64,000 bases of DNA from Brevibacterium sp. HMSC07C04 (lineage in GTDB: Bacteria; Actinomycetota; Actinomycetes; Actinomycetales; Brevibacteriaceae), in assembly GCF_001815905.1 (NCBI RefSeq), contig NZ_KV823235.1, positions 64,215-128,214 on the forward strand, given 5' to 3'. Both the position numbers and the translations under genes were made by a program. Under the pieces are notes generated by a model. It was not told the DNA's origin. It searched no databases and worked only from the letters and a program-made list of their open reading frames with translations. Shown piece by piece: positions 43,573 through 51,518 of the stretch (the stretch's first letter is position 1; every line of letters begins with the position of its first letter).

Positions 43573-43902
43573 TCAGTGGGCTTTGTCGTATGCCTCGATG
43601 ATCTCGGCGCGAATGCGGCCGCGGTCCGAGACGTCATAGCCGTGGCTGCGTGCCCAGTCGCGGATCTCGGTCAGGTCCGAACGGCCGGCTTTCTTGCCGG
43701 CGCGCTTGCGCCCGGCCGAAGCCGGGCTTTCTGCACGCCGGGCGACTTTGACGTAGTTGCCCAGCAGTTCACGCAGCCGGGATGCGTTGTCTGCGGTCAG
43801 TTCGATTTCGTAGAACTTGCCGTCGATTCCGAACTCGACGGTTTCGTCGGCATCTTCACCTGTCAGATCATCAATGAGGACGGTCGTCACTTTGCGAGCC
43901 AT
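43573..43902 (-). CDS. lsr2: nucleoid-associated protein Lsr2
   Basis: This 109-residue DNA bridger silences AT-rich DNA, functioning like H-NS. The N-terminal oligomerisation half begins MARKVTTVLIDDLTG, a basic linker (GRKRAGKKAGR) follows, and the C-terminal AT-hook-like motif is SDRGRIRAEII (RGR near residue 94). GAAAGGA precedes the ATG at 43902. The start lies 32 bases inside the upstream small membrane protein gene. Confidence 0.96.
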   Translation of the reverse strand: MARKVTTVLIDDLTGEDADETVEFGIDGKFYEIELTADNASRLRELLGNYVKVARRAESPASAGRKRAGKKAGRSDLTEIRDWARSHGYDVSDRGRIRAEIIEAYDKAH

Positions 43903-44119
43903 CGTGCTCGTCCTTTCGTGGTTCTTCGGAAACCTCTCGCGGCTGCGCAGCGTTTTCGCGCTGAGCGTTATCACGCTGGGCCTTGTGGATTTCCATTTCT
44001 GCGTAGTAGCGGTCCATTTCCTTCCGTTCGGTGCTGTCGGACTTGATGATCGCGCGCAGCACGTACCAGAAGAGAAGTCCAACCACGATGGAAGGAAGAA
44101 GCACCTTCAAATATTCCAC
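43871..44119 (-). CDS. small membrane protein upstream of lsr2, unknown function
   Basis: This 82-residue protein has one N-terminal transmembrane helix (YLKVLLPSIVVGLLFWYVLRAII) and a long charged cytoplasmic tail rich in Glu, Arg and Gln, likely helical. It overlaps lsr2 by 32 bases in another frame, so the two are probably co-translated. M. tuberculosis carries small uncharacterised genes near this place. GGAG lies before the ATG. A role beside Lsr2 is only suggested by position. Confidence 0.66.
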   Translation of the reverse strand: MEYLKVLLPSIVVGLLFWYVLRAIIKSDSTERKEMDRYYAEMEIHKAQRDNAQRENAAQPREVSEEPRKDEHDGSQSDDRPH

Positions 44120-44177
44120 AGGAGTCCTTAATGATCAAAACCCGCCAGGGCCGCCGAAATGAACAGTGACTATATTC

Positions 44178-45725
44178 TCAGCTGCCCAAAGGCTTAACGA
44201 ATGGGAAAAGCACGGTCTCGCGAATGCCCAAGCCTGTCAGCGCCATAAGCAGGCGGTCAATTCCGATGCCGACACCGCCGGACGGAGGCATGCCGTGCTC
44301 CATTGCCCGCAGGAACTCTTCGTCAAGCGGCATGGCTTCGGCATCGCCTTCGGCGGCGTCCTTTGCCTGCTCTTCGAAACGCTCACGCTGAATGACTGGG
44401 TCCACGAGCTCAGAATATCCGGTTGCCAATTCGAAGCCGCGAACGTAAAGGTCCCACTTTTCGACGACCCCCTTCTTTTCCGGGTGTTCGCGCACCAGCG
44501 GCGAGGTGTCGACCGGAAAATCGGTTACGAAGATCGGGCCTTCGAGTTTGCCTTCGTGGAAGTGCTCCCACAGTTCTTCCACGTATTTGCCGTGGGACTT
44601 GAACACGCCCTCCATGTCGACGTTGTGCCTGTCGGCGATGCGCACGAGCTCATCGATTGGCGTTTCCGGGGTAATGTCCTCACCGGATTCGGCTGCCAGC
44701 GATTCGTACATCGAAATCCACGGCCATTCGCCGCCGAGGTCGTATTCGGTGCCGTCGTGCAGAGTGACGACGGTTGAGCCGGTGGCATCAAGCGCGGCGT
44801 TCTGAATGAGCTTTTGGGTCAGTGCTGCCGCGGATTTGAAATCGCCGTACGCTTCATAGAATTCGAGCATTGCGAATTCCGGGGAGTGTGTGGCGTCAAC
44901 GCCCTCATTGCGGAAGTTGCGGTTGATTTCAAAGATCTTGTCAAGTCCGCCGACAACGGCTTTTTTGAGGAACAGTTCGGGGGCAATGCGCAGGAACAGC
45001 TCCATGTCGTAGGCGTTGATGTGGGTTTTGAAGGGACGCGCCGCAGCACCGGACGGGATGACCTGGAGCATGGGCGTTTCGACTTCGATGAAGCCTTCGT
45101 CTTCAAATGTGTGGCGCAGGGAGGACATGACCTTGGAGCGGGTGCGGACCATGTCCCTGGCTGCCGGGCGCATGATGAGGTCGAGGTAGCGCTGGCGCAC
45201 GCGGCCCTCTTCGTCGAGCTGCGTGTGCATGGGCGGCAGGGGTCGGATGGCCTTGGAAGCCATCTGCCAGCTGTCCGCCATAACGGAAAGTTCGCCGCGG
45301 CGGGATGAAATGACGCGTCCGTGGAGGAACACGTGGTCGCCGAGGTCGACATCTGCCTTCCACTGGCTGAGGGCGTCTTCGCCGACTTCTTTGAGCGACA
45401 GCATGCCCTGCAGCTGAGTGCCGTCACCGGCCATGAGGGTCACAAAGCACAGTTTTCCGGTGTTGCGCTGAAAGACCACGCGACCGGCGACGCCGACGAT
45501 GTCGTCGGTTTCGTCGCCGGCTTCGAGGTGGGCGTACTTGTCGCGGATCTCGCCGAAGCTGTGGGTGATGTCGACCCGCACGGGATAGGCTTCGCGGCCC
45601 TCTTCGAGCAGACGGGCGCGCTTTTCTTTGCGGATGCGCAGCTGTTCGGGGTCGAGGTGCTCGGGAGTTTCGGCGTCTTCACCGCTGGTGGGCACAGTTG
45701 TGTCCGGTTCAAGATTTTCAGGCAT
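44178..45725 (-). CDS. lysS: lysyl-tRNA synthetase, class II
   Basis: This 515-residue enzyme has an N-terminal OB-fold anticodon-binding domain (about residues 60-170). The class II catalytic core carries motif 2 as FEINRNFRNEGVDATHSPEF near residue 255-274 and motif 3 as GVGIGIDRLLMALTG near residue 490. ATG at 45725 is six bases after TATCCT and has no ribosome binding site, so it looks leaderless. It heads the lysS-small protein-lsr2 cluster. Confidence 0.97.
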   Translation of the reverse strand: MPENLEPDTTVPTSGEDAETPEHLDPEQLRIRKEKRARLLEEGREAYPVRVDITHSFGEIRDKYAHLEAGDETDDIVGVAGRVVFQRNTGKLCFVTLMAGDGTQLQGMLSLKEVGEDALSQWKADVDLGDHVFLHGRVISSRRGELSVMADSWQMASKAIRPLPPMHTQLDEEGRVRQRYLDLIMRPAARDMVRTRSKVMSSLRHTFEDEGFIEVETPMLQVIPSGAAARPFKTHINAYDMELFLRIAPELFLKKAVVGGLDKIFEINRNFRNEGVDATHSPEFAMLEFYEAYGDFKSAAALTQKLIQNAALDATGSTVVTLHDGTEYDLGGEWPWISMYESLAAESGEDITPETPIDELVRIADRHNVDMEGVFKSHGKYVEELWEHFHEGKLEGPIFVTDFPVDTSPLVREHPEKKGVVEKWDLYVRGFELATGYSELVDPVIQRERFEEQAKDAAEGDAEAMPLDEEFLRAMEHGMPPSGGVGIGIDRLLMALTGLGIRETVLFPFVKPLGS

Positions 45726-45731
45726 GGTCTA

Positions 45732-45737
45732 AGGATA
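45732..45737 (-). promoter_or_regulatory. -10 box, leaderless, of lysS
   Basis: TATCCT, TAGACC, then ATG at 45725 on the minus strand. The next gene upstream ends 66 bases away at 45803. Confidence 0.5.
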
Positions 45738-45802
45738 GCGAAGGGGCTTGACCTTGAACCACGGCGAGGCACTCGTCGGAAGTCGACCCTTCCCCGCTGA
45801 AC

Positions 45803-46585
45803 TCAGCTTTCAGACCCAAGCTGAAACCTGTCCCCGGGAGCGCACATTGTGACCTTCCCGTCGAAGACTTCCCGAACCTCCGCCTCGATGTCCCGAATAT
45901 GGTCGGGATCAGCCAGGTGAGTCACCGCGAGGTGCTCAACCCCGGCTTGCCGAGCCAGCTGGCCGACCATGTGCCCATCCAAGTGCCCGTGGCCTGTGAC
46001 ATCGACGTTGTCGGCGGCACGGTAGGTGCATTCGGCCAACAGCAGCGAAGCCCCGCGGGAGAATTCAACAAGCTCGTCTGTCAGGCCCGTGTCAGCTGTG
46101 TACACAAAGCCGAGGTCCGGAAACTTGATGCTCATGGTGGGCACGGGGTGGTCTGCCAGGATTGTCTGCACCCGGTTTCCCAACACCTCGAAGTCTTCCC
46201 CGGGCTCGCGGACATTCATTTCGAAACGGCTGCCAAGGGGCGTCTTCATCGTGTCCAGCGTTGGGATCCCGTAGACGTCGTCGAGTTTCGGAAGCCGGGA
46301 GACCAGGTCTTCCGGGGCATACAGGGGCACAGAGGGCAGCACCTGCGGAAAAGAGCGCCGGTACGCCAGTACCGGCAGGTCAGCGCTGTGATCGGCGTGC
46401 GAGTGCGATACAAGGAGCGCATTGACATCGCTGAGTCTGCGGTCCTTGGCCAAGCCGCCGATCACACCGGGACCGCAGTCGATGAGGATGGAGCCGGTCG
46501 GTGTGGTGAGCAGGTAGCCGGATGCCGGACCGAGATGCGTCGGCGCGGTTGCCGATGCTCCGATGACTGTCAGTTCTGCTTTCAT
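45803..46585 (-). CDS. metallo-beta-lactamase-fold hydrolase coupled to the ABC importer
   Basis: This 260-residue MBL-fold protein has the metal motif SHSHADH near residues 60-66, Asp in YTADTGL near 163, and a late His in GHGHLDGH and AVTHLADPDH. This is the RNase Z/PhnP-like phosphodiesterase group rather than a lactamase; the exact substrate is unknown. The start overlaps the stop of the ABC ATPase by four bases, so it belongs to the transport operon. A hydrolase acting on imported phosphodiesters would fit the context. No signal peptide is present. Confidence 0.86.
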   Translation of the reverse strand: MKAELTVIGASATAPTHLGPASGYLLTTPTGSILIDCGPGVIGGLAKDRRLSDVNALLVSHSHADHSADLPVLAYRRSFPQVLPSVPLYAPEDLVSRLPKLDDVYGIPTLDTMKTPLGSRFEMNVREPGEDFEVLGNRVQTILADHPVPTMSIKFPDLGFVYTADTGLTDELVEFSRGASLLLAECTYRAADNVDVTGHGHLDGHMVGQLARQAGVEHLAVTHLADPDHIRDIEAEVREVFDGKVTMCAPGDRFQLGSES

Positions 46586-47748
46586 TTCTCCACCTGGGGT
46601 ACGTGCCTGCGTTCACTTGCTCGGATCAGCGTCCGCTGTCCGACTTCCATACGGACCCGCGCCTCCGCAGGCACTCGCAGTCCGTCTCCGAGTTCTGCTC
46701 GCACGACGAACCCGTCGCCGCGATACTCTACTTCTTTCACTACGCCGAAGACCTTGCCGAGGTTCGAGGTGCTGGTCGGCTCGCTCTCAGTTGGCCGCCC
46801 GGCTTCTTCGGACTCGCCGTCCGCGGGCGCCGCGTCGAAGTCAACTGACCGGACTGCCAGGCCCATGCTGTCGCCTGCTGTTTCGCGGTTTCCGTCCTCA
46901 AACTTGACCGGCACGGACAGACCGGCGCTGATGGCTGCCCGCTGCGGACCGGTGTATTCGACCACCGGCAGAATGGTTGCGTGCCCGAGGAATTCCGCGG
47001 CCCAAGCTGAGTTCGGACGGGCCCATACTGATTCGGGTTTGCCGGCCTGTTCGATGCGACCGCTGTTCATCATGACCAGGTGATCGGCCATTGCGAGCGC
47101 CTCTTCTTGATCGTGGGTGACGATCACTGTGGTTACACCGGCCCTGCGAATCATTTTTCGCAGATCCGCTCGCAGCTGTCCGCGAAGCTGCGGGTCGAGA
47201 GCACCGAGCGGTTCGTCGAGAAGAAGCACCTTCGGGTTGGGCGCCAGCGCACGGGCAATGGCAACGCGCTGACGCTGACCGCCGGACAGTTCGTCGGGGG
47301 CGCGGTCGGCCAGTTCGCTGATCCGGCACAGTGCCAGCATCTCCTGCACTCGCTCGATGCGCTGTTCTTTGGGCACCTTCTGTGCTCGGAGTCCAAACGC
47401 AATATTGCTTTTGACGTCCAGGTGGTCAAACAGTGCGTACTGCTGCGGTACCCAGCCGACCCGCCGTCGACTGACGGGCAGGTGCGTAACGTCGTCAGAG
47501 CCGAACCTGATTGTTCCCGCAGTCGGTGTGAGAACGCCGCCGATCGTCTTGAGCAGGGTTGTTTTCCCACAGCCCGAAGGCCCTACGAGAGCAGCGATGT
47601 CCCCTGTGCCCAGGGTCATGTTGATGTTCTCCAGCGCTGCCCGATCCACCCCGGGATAGGCAAAGCTGACATTGCCCACCACCAGGCCAGCATCAACGGT
47701 TTCCTGACGGGCTGCTTCGACAGACTGTTCAAAGGTGACGGCTGTCAT
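46582..47748 (-). CDS. ABC transporter ATP-binding protein (Fe3+/phosphonate/polyamine type)
   Basis: This 388-residue ATPase has Walker A GPSGCGKTT near residue 52, signature LSGGQRQRVAIARAL near 150 and Walker B VLLLDEPLGALD. A C-terminal TOBE-like domain of about 150 residues contains an acidic insertion near residues 290-320. The subgroup is that of the Fe3+, phosphonate, polyamine and sugar-phosphate importers. ATG at 47748 overlaps the stop of the second permease by four bases. A longer frame running into the permease gene is rejected. Confidence 0.92.
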   Translation of the reverse strand: MTAVTFEQSVEAARQETVDAGLVVGNVSFAYPGVDRAALENINMTLGTGDIAALVGPSGCGKTTLLKTIGGVLTPTAGTIRFGSDDVTHLPVSRRRVGWVPQQYALFDHLDVKSNIAFGLRAQKVPKEQRIERVQEMLALCRISELADRAPDELSGGQRQRVAIARALAPNPKVLLLDEPLGALDPQLRGQLRADLRKMIRRAGVTTVIVTHDQEEALAMADHLVMMNSGRIEQAGKPESVWARPNSAWAAEFLGHATILPVVEYTGPQRAAISAGLSVPVKFEDGNRETAGDSMGLAVRSVDFDAAPADGESEEAGRPTESEPTSTSNLGKVFGVVKEVEYRGDGFVVRAELGDGLRVPAEARVRMEVGQRTLIRASERRHVPQVEK

Positions 47749-48611
47749 ACCGCCCCTCCTTTCTGAACCTGAAACTTCTCCAGCACGATTGCCGGCGGGA
47801 TGACCATTGCCAAGAAGATTGCGGTCTGCGCCGCTGCCAGCTCGATGCGGCCGGTGATGTAGGTGTCGAACAAGAACACCGGCATCGGCTGTGCGCTGGG
47901 TGTGAAGAGAAAGAACGTGACGTTGAATTCGCCCAGCGACATCGTCACGACCATGACCAGCCCGCCGATCAGAGCGCGTCGGACAGCGGGCAGCGTGACT
48001 GAGAAGAAGATTTTTGCAGTCCCCATGCCCAGTGAGGAGGCAACCAGTTCCTGCTCTTTGAGCCGTTCGGAGTTTATCGCGGGGATCAGTGCGCTGAGCA
48101 GAAACGGCAGGGTGTAGAGAACGTGGCCGGCTACCATCAGCCATCCGCTCGGCCGCAGCACCGGGTAGCTCAGGATCAGGGCGAGACCCACGGCTATTCC
48201 GGGAATGGCAATCGGAAGCGTCGACACCGACTGCAGCAGTCCTCGGCCTGGAAAGCTGTGCCGCGTGATGAATCGGGCAGCCGGCAGGGCTACCAGGAGG
48301 TCCACGATCATGACTATGAGGGCGACCTGCAGGCTGATGAAGACCGACTGATCCATGCGCTGCCACGCTTGCGACAGCCATTGACCCGTCACTCCTCCGC
48401 TGAGACCGTCGACCCAGTTCTTGCTGAAGGCAACAGCCAGCAAGACGGGCAGGGGCAACAGGGTGACAGCGCACGCTGCGATCGCAAAGATGAAGCCCAC
48501 GGCCTGCACTGGGTCTTTTGCACCCTTCGAGTTGTTCTTGCTGCGGGCGGTGCGGAAGGCCGTGGTCGCACCATCGGGCGCGTCCATCTGCTCTGCTGTG
48601 GGTGCCGTCAT
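47745..48611 (-). CDS. ABC transporter permease 2
   Basis: This 288-residue membrane protein has about six helices and the binding-protein-dependent EAA loop EQELVASSLGMGTAKIFFSVTLP near residue 190. It pairs with the permease encoded just upstream and uses the ATPase encoded downstream. ATG at 48611 overlaps the first permease stop by four bases. About 40 hydrophilic residues precede the first helix. Confidence 0.9.
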   Translation of the reverse strand: MTAPTAEQMDAPDGATTAFRTARSKNNSKGAKDPVQAVGFIFAIAACAVTLLPLPVLLAVAFSKNWVDGLSGGVTGQWLSQAWQRMDQSVFISLQVALIVMIVDLLVALPAARFITRHSFPGRGLLQSVSTLPIAIPGIAVGLALILSYPVLRPSGWLMVAGHVLYTLPFLLSALIPAINSERLKEQELVASSLGMGTAKIFFSVTLPAVRRALIGGLVMVVTMSLGEFNVTFFLFTPSAQPMPVFLFDTYITGRIELAAAQTAIFLAMVIPPAIVLEKFQVQKGGAV

Positions 48612-49444
48612 GTTCTCACGCTCACAATCCGTTTGCTTCCCCATGAGTTGACGCCGATGAGCACTGTTGTGGTCACAACGGCCAAGATGATGCTGAGGGT
48701 TGCGGCAAGTTCGGGACGAAAGTTCTCTGTGAAGGCGGCCGCTATCTCAAGGGGCATCACCCGCTGTCCCCGAGCCAGAGTCGCTGCTGTGCCGTACGCG
48801 CCGAAGGCCGTGGCGAACGCCAGCCCGCTGGCAGAGGCGATCGCCGGACGAAGCGCGGGAATGATGACGCGGCGGTAGACGCCGACCGTGCTTTCGCCCA
48901 AACTTCGGGCGGCCTGTACGGTTTCCGGGCGGACTGCAGCAGCTGCCCCGCGGACCACCAGAACGATGCGGGGAATCTGAAAGTACAGGTACCCGAGCGT
49001 CAGGCCCGCCCAGGTGTAGGCAATCTGCAGGTGCCGTTGGCCGAGCGCACTTTCAAACGCCAAGGGCACGACTCCCGTGTTGCCGACGAGCAGAATGATG
49101 AAGAAGCCGACCACGATGCCGGGCAGACTGAGCGGAATGCTCAGCGCAACTGCCATCCCCCTGGTGAGCGCGGTGTCCTGGGTTCCGATGTACAGCCCGG
49201 CAGGCACACAGAGGATAAGCGCAAGGACCGTTGAGAGCAGCGCCAGCACCGCGGTGACGATCATTGCGTTCTGGTAGCGGGAGCTTGTGAGCGCTCCGAT
49301 GTAGTTGCTGAAGGTGAGGTGGCCGCCGTCATCTGTGAGACTGGCCAGCCCGAGTATGAGCATTGGCCAGATGAGAACGGCCCCGAGCACAATAAGCAGC
49401 GGAATCGTCAACACAGCGGCTGCGGCCTTCGACCGGCTGTTCAT
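48608..49444 (-). CDS. ABC transporter permease 1
   Basis: This 278-residue membrane protein has six or so helices and the EAA loop VQAARSLGESTVGVYRRVIIPALRP near residues 175-199. The family is the CysTW/PotB-type importer permeases. Its start lies two bases after the substrate-binding protein stop. The order binding protein, permease, permease, ATPase matches AfuABC/PhnSTUV-like importers. Confidence 0.9.
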   Translation of the reverse strand: MNSRSKAAAAVLTIPLLIVLGAVLIWPMLILGLASLTDDGGHLTFSNYIGALTSSRYQNAMIVTAVLALLSTVLALILCVPAGLYIGTQDTALTRGMAVALSIPLSLPGIVVGFFIILLVGNTGVVPLAFESALGQRHLQIAYTWAGLTLGYLYFQIPRIVLVVRGAAAAVRPETVQAARSLGESTVGVYRRVIIPALRPAIASASGLAFATAFGAYGTAATLARGQRVMPLEIAAAFTENFRPELAATLSIILAVVTTTVLIGVNSWGSKRIVSVRT

Positions 49445-49446
49445 GG

Positions 49447-50484
49447 TCAGCCGGTGACCTTCTGGAACTCTTCGATTACGCCGTCTTGGACATCGTTCAT
49501 CTTTGCAAAGTCAGTGCCTTTGACCAGCTTGTTGTATTCCTCGTCGGAGGGGAAGGCTTCGCTGGCGGACTCGGGGAGTTCGATGTCTTTAACGGGTTTC
49601 AGGTAGCTTTCGGCAAAGAGCTTCTGGGCTTCCTCTGACAGTACGTAGTCGAGAAGCTTCTTGCCGTTGTCGCCATTGGGCCCGTTCTTCACGAGGCTCA
49701 TGGTGTAGGGAATGCTCAGTGTTCCTTCACACGGGTAGACGACTTCAATCGGCGAACCTTCCGCGGCAAGCTGGTATCCGTTGAAGTCGGCGTCGATGAG
49801 GATCGGGATTTCACCCTGCTGTACCGACGAGGTGGCGGTCTGCGCTGGGTTCTTCACGCCGTTTTCAGCCATTTTCTCGGCCCATTCGAGTCCCGGCTTG
49901 AAGTCATCGAGCGAACCGCCGAGCGCCTGGTTTGCTCCCGTCAACACCGAGTACCCGACAGCGGCCTGGGCGGGGTCCAGGTAGCCCACCTTGTCCTTGT
50001 ACTTAGGGTCGGTGAGGTCGTTCCAGCACTTGGGAACTTCAACGTCACCAAGCTCCTTGGTGTTGACGAGCATCGCCACGGCACCCTGATGAACAGCGGT
50101 CCAATTGCCCTCGGGGTCTTTGAGGTTTTCGTCGATGTCGTCGAAGCCTTCGGGTTTGTACGGTTCAATAAGCCCTTCGTCCTGGGCCTGCATGCCGAAG
50201 ACGATTCCGTAGTACGCAACGTCTGCTGCCGGTGATTCCTTTTCAGCCGTGAGTGCTGCGAGCGTCTGCCCGGAGTTCTTCGGGTCGTTGGGAGCTTCGA
50301 TGCCGGTTGACTCGGTGAACTGCTTCAGAACATCGTCCCAGTTGGCCCACTCCTGGGGCGTGTTGTAGGAAACGACGGTGCCCGAACCGTCGGCGTAATC
50401 GCCTCCGCTGCCCCCAATGGAACAGGCGGCAAGGGCAAATGCGGACAGTGATGCAACAACTGCTGCTGAAAGTGAGCGGCGCAT
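49447..50484 (-). CDS. ABC transporter substrate-binding lipoprotein
   Basis: This 345-residue exported lipoprotein has the lipobox FALAAC (Cys at residue 21). It belongs to the type II periplasmic-binding fold of the Fe3+/2-aminoethylphosphonate/hexose-phosphate cluster; homologue AfuA of Actinobacillus binds sugar phosphates despite an iron annotation. No Tyr-rich iron site is evident by eye. The genes around it, a secreted phosphodiesterase and an MBL hydrolase, favour a phosphorylated organic ligand. AAAGGAGA precedes the ATG. Confidence 0.88.
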   Translation of the reverse strand: MRRSLSAAVVASLSAFALAACSIGGSGGDYADGSGTVVSYNTPQEWANWDDVLKQFTESTGIEAPNDPKNSGQTLAALTAEKESPAADVAYYGIVFGMQAQDEGLIEPYKPEGFDDIDENLKDPEGNWTAVHQGAVAMLVNTKELGDVEVPKCWNDLTDPKYKDKVGYLDPAQAAVGYSVLTGANQALGGSLDDFKPGLEWAEKMAENGVKNPAQTATSSVQQGEIPILIDADFNGYQLAAEGSPIEVVYPCEGTLSIPYTMSLVKNGPNGDNGKKLLDYVLSEEAQKLFAESYLKPVKDIELPESASEAFPSDEEYNKLVKGTDFAKMNDVQDGVIEEFQKVTG

Positions 50485-50517
50485 GTTTTCTCCTTTGTGA
50501 GGTTCTCGGTGGTGGTG

Positions 50518-51333
50518 TCAGCGACCGAGGCGCTGGTGAAGGTCATCAAGACGGTCCGTCATGAACATGTCGACGTTCATGTCGATTGCCTTCTGGTTGT
50601 CTTTCTCAAAAGCGTCGGGCCAACCCCAAGCGGAAACGGTCAGTCCCAGGGATTTCGCATAGGCGACGGTTTCCGGGCGCAAAGCGTCAAGGTTGATGTT
50701 GATGGCATCAAAGCCCTGTTTCGCGGTGGAGGAAACCCAGGCCCGGCTGACGGGGCCTTCACCGGTCCAGGTACGAACACGCATGAGTTTGATACCGGTT
50801 TTCTGGTCTTTGATTGTCTTCAGGCCCAAGTCGCTGAAGCCTGATACCCAGGCACGACTCGATTGGCCGTGTTCCTCTATTTCCTGTGCCAGGCGTCGAG
50901 CGCCTTTCACCGTTGTCAGCCCCGTGTGCTTGAACTCGTACACGAAGTTCACGGCAGTCTGCTTGCCGAAAGCAGCGAAGACGTCATCCAGGGTCGGCAG
51001 CTGGCAATTCTCTTCGATCCTTTTAGCTGAACCAGAGTCGATGAGAGCGGTGCCGCCAGGGCCCTTGCAGAGGTTGTCGTGTGACAGATAGAACTTGTCG
51101 CTGGCGATGTTGTAGTGGACGTCGATTTCGACCCAGTCGGCGCCCTTGGCGACGGCTGACTCGATCCCAGCGAGTGAATTATCGGGGTGGTGTTCCTTGT
51201 CGCCGCGGTGAGCGACGCTTTGCAGAGCCGACCCGCTGTTCTGCACTTCAGCCGCAGCAACCGGGCCAGCGGCTAGAACACCACCAAAAAGCGCACATGA
51301 AGCAGCCAGCTTAATGAGGGTACGGTGAAACAT
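50518..51333 (-). CDS. secreted glycerophosphodiester phosphodiesterase
   Basis: This 271-residue GDPD-family TIM-barrel enzyme hydrolyses glycerophosphodiesters to glycerol-3-phosphate and an alcohol. A Sec signal peptide occupies residues 1-28, with likely cleavage after AVAAA-like VAAA. Catalytic segments are VAHRGDKEHHPDNS (HR and downstream acidic region), DWVEIDVHYN, and LSHDNLC. Its gene begins the transport operon: the binding-protein gene starts 33 bases past its stop. GGAGG is 12 bases before the ATG. Extracellular GDPD activity with an importer parallels GlpQ/Ugp logic in E. coli. Confidence 0.9.
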   Translation of the reverse strand: MFHRTLIKLAASCALFGGVLAAGPVAAAEVQNSGSALQSVAHRGDKEHHPDNSLAGIESAVAKGADWVEIDVHYNIASDKFYLSHDNLCKGPGGTALIDSGSAKRIEENCQLPTLDDVFAAFGKQTAVNFVYEFKHTGLTTVKGARRLAQEIEEHGQSSRAWVSGFSDLGLKTIKDQKTGIKLMRVRTWTGEGPVSRAWVSSTAKQGFDAININLDALRPETVAYAKSLGLTVSAWGWPDAFEKDNQKAIDMNVDMFMTDRLDDLHQRLGR

Positions 51334-51436
51334 TGCGTGTCCAGGCCTCCATCGGTCGGGCGGGGCAATGCATGCCCACTCGAAAGACAACGAAGCCCAA
51401 CCTAGGAATGATCTATGGCTGCCGGGTGGCTCCGGC

Positions 51437-51495
51437 GTGAACAATCAGCTTCATCGAGTGAACTCAGGGGGCGCTAGGGTCCCCACCCGTTCACC
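51437..51495 (-). promoter_or_regulatory. GTTCAC repeats upstream of the GDPD-ABC operon (possible PHO box)
   Basis: Minus-strand GTTCAC occurs at 51458-51463 and 51437-51442, 21 bases apart, and GTTCACC occurs on the plus strand at 51489-51495. The heptamer resembles the unit of actinobacterial PhoP/RegX3 boxes. The spacing is not the classic 11 bases, so this is tentative. Confidence 0.35.
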
Positions 51496-51518
51496 ACCGC
51501 GGCTCAGGTCGGAAAAGC

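Noticed and set aside
47749-48474. 242 extra codons in front of the ABC ATPase
   Set aside because: They overlap the permease gene. The ATG at 47748 makes a standard stop/start overlap.
49447-50484. Iron-specific function for the substrate-binding protein
   Set aside because: The fold is shared with sugar-phosphate and phosphonate receptors, no clear Tyr iron site is visible, and the neighbours are phosphodiester enzymes. It is not excluded.
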